Shown here piece by piece: positions 34,361 through 41,758 of a stretch of DNA of 41,758 nucleotides. The DNA comes from Ettlia oleoabundans (lineage: Eukaryota; Chlorophyta; Chlorophyceae; Chlamydomonadales), in assembly GCA_019693395.1 (NCBI GenBank), contig JAAMXP010000766.1:4203-45960 (forward strand), written 5' to 3'. Each line of letters opens with the position of its first letter. The stretch's first letter is position 1. Position numbers and translations under genes: made by a program. Below the pieces are notes generated by a model, which was given only the letters and a program-made list of their open reading frames with translations, was not told the origin of the DNA and did no database searches.

Positions 34361-35690
34361 TGCAACCAGAGGTTTTTGGGCCACCAAACCGCAACCCTGC
34401 GGCCCAAAACCACAAGTTTTTGTCAAAAGATGCCAGGAGCCCATTGTTCTCCATTTCCTCACATCACAGCACACCAACTAACTGTGATTTTGCCTTTGGC
34501 GCAAACGTGAACCTCCATCTTGTTGATATGCGTTCCCAAATTGTTCTTGTGGTATATACACATCATTTACTTAGTATTGGCAGGACGTGGTGGTGGCTAA
34601 CAAAAGCCGTGGTGCCAAACCCTGCAGCTGCAAGGCTAGGAAGTGCAACCTGTGTAGTGGAAAAGTGCGGAGGTAGCCTGAGGCGGGGGGGCGTGGGCCG
34701 TGCTGCTCTTGAACTAGGTGGTTGCAAGGAATGGATTGGAAATAGTTATGCCCTTGGGGATGTCTTTGAGGTCCGAGTTGGAGGCCAATAATGAATAATA
34801 CACATCGAACCAGGTACACAGGGGGCCAAAAAAAGTCTACAGACAAAGCAGGAGCTCCCATCATAAGGTCAGACAACCCAACTGGTCACAGGTGGCTGGG
34901 CGGTTAGCCAAGGTCAAAAATCGCGTGATAGCCCTAGTGCAGCAGCAACGCACCAAACCCAATATAGTTATTACCTCGAAAGCTTTCAAGAGGGACCCTA
35001 AGAGTTTGGCCAATGTACATGTCAAGAGCATTAAGGTTTCAGGAGAGAGGCGGAATGCCCTGGGGGACGGCTGGCAGAGGAGGGAAGGAAAAGAGGGGAT
35101 GAAATGCTAAACTGAGGGGAAAGTGCAGGAGGGAACAAGGTAGTCCAGTGGTGAGATGCCAAACGACGACCGTGGAGTGGTTTACAGGGAGAGGGCAAGG
35201 GGATGAATACAAAAGGGTGGTTGGGGGGCAGCGACGAACATGCGTGGGCTTTTACGCTTGGACATGGGTGTTTGGCTGGACCCATGTGGAATGAACGTTT
35301 CAAATAAACAATGAAATTCTGTCAGTGGGGAAGGAGTGGATGCCATTAGCTTATCTTAATGAGGCAGGGGAACGAGAGAATGGAAGCTCGCACACATTGT
35401 GAAGGGGCAGCTGCAAGCAAGCCACCCCCTCCACCCTGCTCGGCCATGGCGGGAAAGACATGGGTGCAATGGGCCCAGCCTCGTCCTTGCACATGACCTA
35501 ACAAATAGAACTCATATAATGCCAGAGGTGGTGGGCAAAAAGTTTAGTCGAGACGCACGAGGTGAGGGGCAGCGAAGTTGCCTTATTTGCCTTAATTTAT
35601 AACCATCTCAGTTGCTAGAGCATATGGGCAGCATGCCTTGGTAGGTATACATGCCGCAGCATTGGCTAACTGATGACACACGGTCCACAC
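34361..35690. other. Convergent 3' flank, no gene seen
   Basis: 1.3 kb between the stop codons of the coiled-coil gene (+) and the small gene (-). It probably contains both 3' UTRs. No TGTAA was found in the useful orientation for either gene. Frames such as + 34000-34791 run through the last coding exon into flank and read as shadows. Confidence 0.5.
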
Positions 35691-36364
35691 TCAGACCAGG
35701 CATGAGCGGGTTGCGGCCCTGACCTTGGGAGGCAGCGCAGCAGCGGCGGCAGCAGCCAGCAGGAGTTGCTTGGTAGAGCGTGGCTCTGGGCTCAACTGCA
35801 GATGCACAAGGAGAGCGGAATTTGGGCGCAGCATCGTTGGGCGGAGGGATGCTGGCACGGCCAAGGACGAGGCTGTGTAGTAATTATGGTTGTCAAGGTC
35901 AGGCAGGCTCTGGACTGGCACACCAAAGAGGCTGCGAGCAGGACTCTGCTGGCGTGGACTGACCGACGCATGAAAAACGGCACAAGGCCATGCCGGCAAA
36001 AACCAACCTGCTTGTTGGGCCACCAGTCCATGCTGTACATTGAGCCAGGAGTTTGGGGCTGGGAATTACTTTTCTGGGGGTATGGGTGACTGCTGGTGTG
36101 GTGGTCCAGCACGGAGCACGCGTTCAGCGCGGGGCCCAGAGCGCCGTGTGCGGGTGCCACCGCAAGCGCCCCCTTCAGGCCGTTGCGGGCCTCCAGCTGC
36201 TGCTCTGCAGCGGCGAAGCATTCTTCTAGCCAATCCTCAACGCGTGAAGCGGCTGTGCGGGTGGCCCCTGGGGTGCCAGGGTTTGCTCCCGATGACGCCG
36301 TGAGGTTGAAGGACACCGCAGTGAGTGATGCGGAGGGCACCACGGAGCGGATGCTTGCAGTCAT
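35691..36364 (-). CDS. Small hypothetical protein (uncertain model)
   Basis: Best model (minus): exons 36364-36008 and 35795-35691, 153 residues, junction phase 0 (donor GTTGGT, acceptor CTGCAG). I do not recognise it. The start MTASIRSVVPSASLTAVSF and the following Ser/Thr/Arg-rich stretch resemble an organelle targeting peptide. A helix VEDWLEECFAAAEQQLEARNG follows, then a Tyr/Trp-rich patch (SMYSMDWWPNKQ), and the C-terminus is RSTKQLLLAAAAAAALPPK. The donor is weak. Other joins can be drawn, including an internal exon near 35935-35796 coding SLFGVPVQSLPDLDNHNYYT, but they need less usual borders. Unspliced, the frame runs to 35792 (190 residues). The start could also be preceded by an upstream exon, because CCCTGCAG and CCCAG sit just before the ATG. 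Confidence 0.42.
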
Positions 36365-37712
36365 CTGGGCTCGAGCCGTTCTGCAGGGCAGGCGTAGTAG
36401 TCAGTCGAGTCCATTGCTCTCCTCGCCACCCGTTTGGATTGTCGCCTGCCGCGCAGCGCGCTCCGCCAAACGCCCAATGAGTCGACAAACGCAAAGGGAC
36501 GGCAGCGTAGTTGTAACAAAGCTGCCAAACAGTCGCTGAAGGTCGCACCTGGCCAGCACCACAAATCTCGGTAAGGCGGCTATTTACGAGAAGTAACGCG
36601 CGCGATGATGATACGGCAGTACGTCAAGGCCAAACTACTCACAAGTGCGCGGGCCGAACATTCCCTTTCCGGCCGACTTGAACAGCAGCTGAACCGAACC
36701 CCTAAACGTCGGCACAACAATTTGTTCAAACTCTTGTGTCACTGAATCAATCGAATCAAAGAAAACAGTTAGAGCCCTGCAGGCACGCAGGGCGTCCCTC
36801 CTCAGGCGGCGGAGGAGCTGAACGGTCACGCTGCAGTTGCAAGCTTTGTGAGGAGGGCGGTTATGTGCATCCCACCATGCTGGTTGTGCTGTCATCTGCG
36901 GATTTGGTTGTAGGTAGCCTGATCGGGTGTGATTGTAGCATGCTAGAAAAATATCCCTACTTTACAATGTCAACTGGAGGAACCGGGCCCAGGCGGGCGG
37001 CACGGCAGCGGGAAGTAGAGAGGTGTGGGCCATCCACCACAAAAAGACTTCCACGCAGATCCTGCAAAGCGGATGCAATGAGCTGACACTGCTACATTGT
37101 TCGAAACCAACGGTTGAAAGGGTGCGTTCAGGACGGCGACAAGCGGACGATTTTGACGGTGTGCGTGTCATGCACGGGGTTGCCCAGCAAAAAAAACAAT
37201 TAGGCACCTGCCTTTGCCAGGCAGATTGGGGCCGTCAGGGACCCAATCGATACTTTGGCCTACAAATGAAGTCCACCAGTGCGCTACTTAAGATGTCCTG
37301 TTTGGCAACCGTTAGTTGCCCCGCCAGCAGGCAGGTGGCGGACACCATGCGCATAATGCCGGGGACCAGACTTGCATGAGGTAGCGCTTTGCAGGGTACA
37401 GGTGATGTGACGGCATGCTACAACTGGCGAGCGACGTAATCCTGGCGGCAACTTCAAGCCGACATCGCTGCAGCTCGCCTTCAAAGCCTTACAAGGGCTG
37501 TCAGAGTTGCAAATCGTAGTAAGGTGCAGATGTCCTTGTGCAGTGGCATGCTTGTGCACAGGTATCAACCAGGGGACACCGCCAGCGGAGCGCAACCATC
37601 GTTCGGAAGTGTGCTGCCATTTGCAAGTTCTTCACCAGCCCGCAGCTTTGTCACCTGTGCGTGCCACTGACAGGAATGCAACACCCATGTCACTCACCTA
37701 TTAAAACACAGA
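36365..37712. promoter_or_regulatory. Intergenic between divergent genes, no gene recognised
   Basis: 1.35 kb between the small minus-strand gene and the two-exon plus-strand gene. It is presumably promoter sequence for both. Open frames such as + 37023-37379 and - 36635-36895 lack matching splice partners and third-position GC bias. A + strand acceptor-like AAACACAG directly before ATG 37713 means a 5' UTR exon of the next gene may lie here. Confidence 0.45.
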
Positions 37713-38737
37713 ATGGGAGAGGAGTTGAGCCCAGACAGCATCCGGATTAAATTTGCTGCCAGGCGGGTGGGCCTCTTTGAAGTGGGTGAGGAGCCGGAGG
37801 CGCTGCGGCACCTCTCGGCTCTCATGCAGCGGCTTGAGGCTAGCGGCATGGTGCCATTGTTGGGTGATGGGCTGGTGGGCGGCAACTGCGGCATTGTGGC
37901 AGCTGCAGCCGGGCTGGGCCAGCGTGCAGTGGCCCCTCTGCATAGCAGCGGCTGCGGCAGCAGCAGCTGCGGCAATGGAGATGAAGGAGGAGCAGCTGGA
38001 AGGGGAGGCGCAGCATCATCGCTTGGCTGCAGCAGCAGCTTGCAAAACACCATACCAGCGCTGTTCCCCAGCGCTGGGGTTGAACAACCATGTCAGTGCA
38101 CTGCCACCAGCAGCGGCGACTGCCCTGGCGTGCTGGTGAGCCGCAGCGGCAAGCAGCCCGGCGCAGCTCTCAGCAATGGGGACTGGGTGCTGCTGACCAA
38201 CTTTGACCCAAACCGATGGGACGCCCATTATTGTTCAGCTGACGAGGCACCCAAGCCCACTAGCGATGCCCCGCTGCATGCGGCCGCACTGGGATCGGGG
38301 CTGGGTTGCAATCCAGCACAGCGGTGGGATTGGACGGCGGCCCCTCTGGTGGCAGTGCACGGCCATGCGCTGGCAGATGGGACAGGTGTGTGCTGCCTAC
38401 ATTCTAGGTCTATTTGGCGCGCCATATATCAAACCTGCAATTCCCCCAACTTGAGCTGCTGCGCTGCCCAGCTTGGTGCAGGCTTGGAGCGGGCACGACT
38501 CCGAGGCTTCCCCATCATCAGCAGGCCACCCTGTTTTCCACACCACAGGATTTGGCGGCCCTTGAGGCGCTCTTCAAGCAATACCCCTACCCCCTGCACC
38601 GCTGCTACATTCGGCGGGGTCACGGTTTTTTGCTGCTGGGTAGCAGTGTGGCGGAGGTGGCACAGTATTTTGAGCAAGAGGTCCTGCAGCTGCATGACGC
38701 GCTGCCCAAGCTTGCCCAACCTGTAAATACTTGTTGA
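37713..38737 (+). CDS. Two-exon protein of unknown family
   Basis: Exons: 37713-38387 and 38549-38737, 287 residues. The junction is phase 0 (donor GGT|GTGTGC, acceptor CACCACAG). Third positions are GC-rich through both exons. The N-terminal part (LSPDSIRIKFAARRVGLFEV, EALRHLSALMQRLEASGMVP) looks like a compact alpha/beta region. A Ser/Gly/Cys-rich low-complexity stretch follows at about residues 65-150, then GDWVLLTNFDPNRWDAHYCS. Exon 2 is well ordered: LEALFKQYPYPLHRCYIRRG, then FLLLGSSVAEVAQYFEQEVL. No domain could be named and no targeting signal is clear. The start ATG follows an acceptor-like CACAG, so an upstream 5' UTR or coding exon is possible. The frame left unspliced runs to 38726 but turns into improbable sequence after 38387, which supports the intron. 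Confidence 0.62.
38722..38726 (+). terminator. TGTAA inside the last codons of the two-exon gene
   Basis: A plus-strand TGTAA begins 13 nt before the predicted stop codon at 38735. If used as the poly(A) signal, cleavage would fall at or just after the stop and leave almost no 3' UTR. It may simply be a chance match. Confidence 0.3.
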
Positions 38738-39302
38738 AAGCATCATATCAAGCTGGAACGCAGGACATCCAAACTCTGCGTGCATGCATGTAGAGTGTAG
38801 ACCACGTTGCGAAGCATGCATGCATGGGGGATGCTGGGTGGTCAGGTAGGGGTGCACGCTGGCCAGGGCCCGTGGCTGTGGCTGGTGGGGGGCACAAGGA
38901 CGCAACATCGTGGAGGGGCTGGTGGGGATTCTAATCAGTTCTGCGCGCCGCCTTTGGCTTTAGACATGATACACACCCTAACTGCACACAAGAGCATGAC
39001 GTAAAGTGTGATTGCACTTTTTGCCTTGGCTTTTGGAAAGAGTTCGTGCAAGCACGCAGGGAAGTTCTTTCACCATCAACACAGATAACATAGGTGCCGT
39101 AGGCGTAGGCGTAGGTGGAACACAGGTGCGCTTATACCCCTGGACGCTCTTCGGCTCGTTCGCCCCAGCCGCCGGGCCACTCAGCCTGTCCGGGCGGCCG
39201 GTTGCAATCAATCATTGTTGTTGTTGCTGGGTTTAACGGCAAGCGGTGGGTACTGGGGCGCAACTGGCAGCTAAGTGTCCCGAGCCATCCGCCCTTTTGC
39301 AG
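38738..39302. other. Intergenic, no clear gene
   Basis: Contains GCATGC-type alternating repeats near 38782-38826 and a short GTAGGC repeat at 39099-39115. A + frame at 39110-39230 (LYPWTLFGSFAPAAGPLSLSG) reads somewhat like coding sequence but has no clean exon borders. Confidence 0.4.
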
Positions 39303-39920
39303 GCCTTTGTAGGATCCTTCGAAATGACCGCAAGCCTTATGCCCAGCATGTGTTTGAGCAGCAACAGCAGCAGCTCAGGTGCCGGCGACGCCTTGGAGCC
39401 TGCTACAGCGGCGGTGGCGACCGGGGCCGGCGGCGCCGCCTCGCTGCTGGCCTTCCGTGCTGGGAGCCTGCTGACTGGAGGGGCAGAGCCAGCCTGGCCT
39501 GACGAGGCGATTTTCGAAGGCTGCAGCCCTCCTCTGCTGTCCCAGTGGTTGTTGGAGGCTCTGGGTTCAACCTCGCAGGCCGCGGGTGTGCTCGCCGCAG
39601 TTCGCACCGCCACAGCAATATCCCTCATGTGCTCGCCACAGGTGGCACGCAGCCAGGCTGTCATTTGGCACGCGGCAGCCCCTGGCGGGGCAGCATCCGA
39701 ATCCCATGCAGCCAGGCGTTCAGCTTCTGGGAAATGCAGCCGGCAGGCGGAGCAGGCGGGCGGAGGAGAAGACGCCATGGCAACTGAGGGGGAGGAGGAA
39801 GGGGACGAGGGACAGTCTGTGCCAGAGCACTCGAGCGATGGGCGGGCCGCCAGCTGCAGGGCAGTGCCGCAGCGCCCCAAGACCCACAAGGGCCAGGCCG
39901 CTGACATGCACCTGCGGTGA
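39303..39920 (+). CDS. Weak candidate coding exon (strand uncertain)
   Basis: A + strand frame preceded by a good acceptor (CCCTTTTGCAG) and holding ATG at 39324 (MTASLMPSMCLSS). It runs to a TGA at 39920. Its last codons also contain a donor-like CG|GTGAGT at 39918, so it may be an internal exon. The predicted protein is Ala/Ser-rich with an acidic run (EGEEEGDEGQSVPEHSSD) and no known domain. The opposite strand is also open from ATG 39780 (MASSPPPACSACRLHFPEAE) to a stop at 39233, with an equally GC-rich third position and a good start context. Only one is likely to be real. I cannot choose firmly from sequence alone; splice borders slightly favour the plus strand. Confidence 0.3.
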   Translation, partial: AFVGSFEMTASLMPSMCLSSNSSSSGAGDALEPATAAVATGAGGAASLLAFRAGSLLTGGAEPAWPDEAIFEGCSPPLLSQWLLEALGSTSQAAGVLAAVRTATAISLMCSPQVARSQAVIWHAAAPGGAASESHAARRSASGKCSRQAEQAGGGEDAMATEGEEEGDEGQSVPEHSSDGRAASCRAVPQRPKTHKGQAADMHLR

Positions 39921-41324
39921 GTTGCACGACACGCTGCCAGCACCCTGCAACTGTTGGTGCATGGAGTGAAAGGACAAGGGTGACTGCAGTCTACCATTGC
40001 GACCATGCAGCAGGATTGGGATTGGCAATATCACACTGATAACATTTCAACGGCCCGCCCATCCCACTGGTGCATGCAGCCCCATTAAAAAGCGCCGCCG
40101 GGTGGCCGACTCCTGCCGACCATGACGCACCACACTGCATGTTGCATGCCGCTGCCCTACTCCAACCGCCCTTTCCACTCCTATATCCCATTCACCCATT
40201 TCCTCTCCTACCCAAGCTTTTTACCCGCACATTTGCGGCAACTGCCTTGATCCTGCCAGCAATGCTGGCCGCCTTGTCCCTACCGCCTTCGCTGCCGCTA
40301 ACTTCCAGCCAGAAGACTGACAAGTGGCGGCTTGATCCGTGCGTGTGGCTCCTTGGTTGAACGCATATTTTTGTTTTGAACCGTCATTTCGCAGCATTTC
40401 ATTATTCTGTCAGTCTACAAAGGTGCACTGCATCGAAGTGTGCGAGCATTGATGCTCCCTGACTGATAGCCCTGACTGAGCAGAAGCCTTGAGGCGCCCC
40501 TGCCTCCTCGCCCAATGTCTGGGAAGCCTCCCATCTACTCTCTCCCGCACCTCGTCTTCCTCCTTTTCGCTGCTAGCACTGGTGCCTGAGCCCAGCTCAA
40601 CGCATCAAGAGGGCTCACACATCAGACCGATTTACTATGGTCTCAGCAACAAGCCATCACACCCATCCAAGCACACAGCAGCATTGTGTGTGCCCTCAAC
40701 GTCTCCAGATATTGCTGCAATCAGCATGCTTGATGCAGCATGCTTCTGCAACATTTTCATTTAACATGTGTATAGAAACGCAAACGCCTCGGTAATACAA
40801 CCCAACCCCTGCCCAATCTGACCATCTCACCCACCCATCTCACTCAAGCACGCCAGATCCCCCACACCATTAACGGGGACAAACACGTATTTCGCAAAAC
40901 ACCCTCACCCAGCTTATTGGTCCTCCACATATAGAAGTTCACCTCAATACGTTCAGTTCCTATCAAGTTAAAGGCACGGGTGCCTCTCTTGCCTGTCGAA
41001 CAATCAACCCGTCCTGCTCAAAGATAGTGCTTTGTTTTGTGTTTCATATGTTCCAATCAAGAGCTGGCTTTATTAAGAGCAAACGTCAACAACAAACGGG
41101 ATGAACCCTGGGCGAAAGACAAGCAAGATTAGGCAGGAGATTGTAGAGAGAGAGAAACAGCAATCAATCGTCAAGGTAACCGTGGAGGCTCGATAGCGAC
41201 CAGTCTGCAATCGGATGCCCTGGATGCTGGATGGCTGCTTGCCTCCTTGTCTAGTGGGGGTGCTGGCGGTTGCTTTGCTACTTGCTGGCTGGCTTGCCAC
41301 AGCAGCAGCCCCCCCTCAGTAAGC
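39921..41324. other. Intergenic, no gene recognised
   Basis: 1.4 kb of lower-GC, C/T-rich sequence on the + strand, typical of untranslated or intergenic DNA here. The frame at + 40070-40360 contains a hydrophobic run (FAATALILPAMLAALSLPP), without supporting borders. Confidence 0.45.
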
Positions 41325-41665
41325 TCAGGAAGCAGAGCTGGGAGCACTTGCTGCGGTCGTACGCGACAGTGCCGCCACACCAAACACAATGCCCACCTGC
41401 AGGCAGCGGAGGGTTGGGCTAGAGGCTGAGAGTCACCGTAGGAGGCCAAACCTTGCAGCCAGGCCCTTAGGACCATGATAAAGGCTGCCAGGGTCGCCAG
41501 GGGCTGGTCCACAGGGGGCAGCAAGCTCGCAAGCAACAACCGGCAAGCGCTAGTCAGCCAAGCCAGACAGCCATCCCAGCTTCCCGCTGCATAGTTTGCA
41601 AACTTGGCACTCACCAGGCACACCCAGCCGCCAACATCATACCAGAAATCACTGATGAGTGGCTT
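41325..41665 (-). CDS. 3' end of a probable membrane protein gene (partial, continues past right edge)
   Basis: Two terminal exons can be seen (minus): 41665-41615 and 41396-41325. The first codes KPLISDFWYDVGGWVCL and has a good acceptor (CCTCACCCGCAG) and donor (GTGAGTGCC). The second follows CTGCCTGCAG and codes VGIVFGVAALSRTTAASAPS before a TGA. The junction is phase 0. Together they give the last 40 residues, with one hydrophobic segment across the junction (GGWVCLVGIVFGVAALS) that looks like the last membrane helix. The rest lies upstream, beyond 41758; bases 41666-41758 read as intron. I cannot name the family. The longer unspliced frame at 41171-41623 has a poorer composition. Confidence 0.48.
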
Positions 41666-41758
41666 CTGCGGGTGAGGGAGGGCAAGGTGTGCGGGTGTGT
41701 GGTGGTGGGGTGGTGGTTGTGGTTTGTGATATTTTTTGGTGGGGGTGGTGTGTGGGTG

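Noticed and set aside
36640..36682. Minus-strand mini-exon MFGPRT with a GTGAGT donor at 36644
   Set aside because: Its phase does not match any acceptor leading to the small gene (the joins tested give a stop or the wrong frame).
41171..41623. Unspliced 150-codon minus frame at the right edge
   Set aside because: A good donor interrupts it at 41614, and the spliced reading gives a membrane helix and better composition.
1..41758. tRNA, rRNA, CRISPR arrays, transposons
   Set aside because: No cloverleaf, rRNA core, regular spacer array, transposase/reverse transcriptase motif or long terminal repeat was recognised by eye; a tRNAscan/RepeatMasker run would be needed to exclude degenerate copies.

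Overview
The window reads as nuclear DNA of a green alga, most like Chlorella and its relatives (Trebouxiophyceae). It is GC-rich. Genes are broken by many short introns (about 80-360 nt), typically with GTGAGT-like donors and CTGCAG acceptors. TGTAA, the usual green-algal poly(A) signal, lies downstream of several genes, and coding exons are rich in Ala, Gln and CAG/CTG codons. Gene content is that of a photosynthetic eukaryote: FLU, a plant-type pseudo-response regulator and a DUF506 protein. No bacterial operon, tRNA, rRNA, CRISPR array or transposon was found. One run of Ns (12182-12200) shows a draft assembly. All gene models were built by hand from frame, splice-site phase and protein similarity, so exon edges are predictions.

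Layout. 1-2253: no gene. 2254-4768 (-): APRR2-like pseudo-response regulator. 5601-7479 (-): DUF506 (PDDEXK_6) protein. 8615-11696 (-): FLU, the TPR repressor of tetrapyrrole synthesis. 12832-14561 (+): HAD-family phosphatase of the pyrimidine 5'-nucleotidase type. 15140 to about 24633 (-): an 11-exon gene for a protein of more than 2,300 residues with five Cys modules and long Gln/Ala tracts. 25782-28104 (-): secreted Kelch-repeat protein. 28855-30481 (-): MnSOD-type superoxide dismutase with a signal peptide. 31583-34360 (+): Ala/Gln-rich membrane-anchored coiled-coil protein, probably plastid-targeted. 35691-36364 (-): small uncertain gene. 37713-38737 (+): two-exon gene of unknown family. 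39303-39920 (+): weak candidate. 41325-41665 (-): last two exons of a gene entering from the right edge.

The genes do not form one pathway. FLU and the HAD gene diverge from a shared 1.1 kb region. The HAD gene and the giant gene converge, and their poly(A) signals predict overlapping 3' ends. The most unusual item is the giant gene: CGxCxxC modules in a duplicated layout, basic clusters suggesting the nucleus, and polyglutamine tracts. I do not recognise its family as a whole. The FLU gene stands out for two introns that appear to use GC-AG rather than GT-AG borders.
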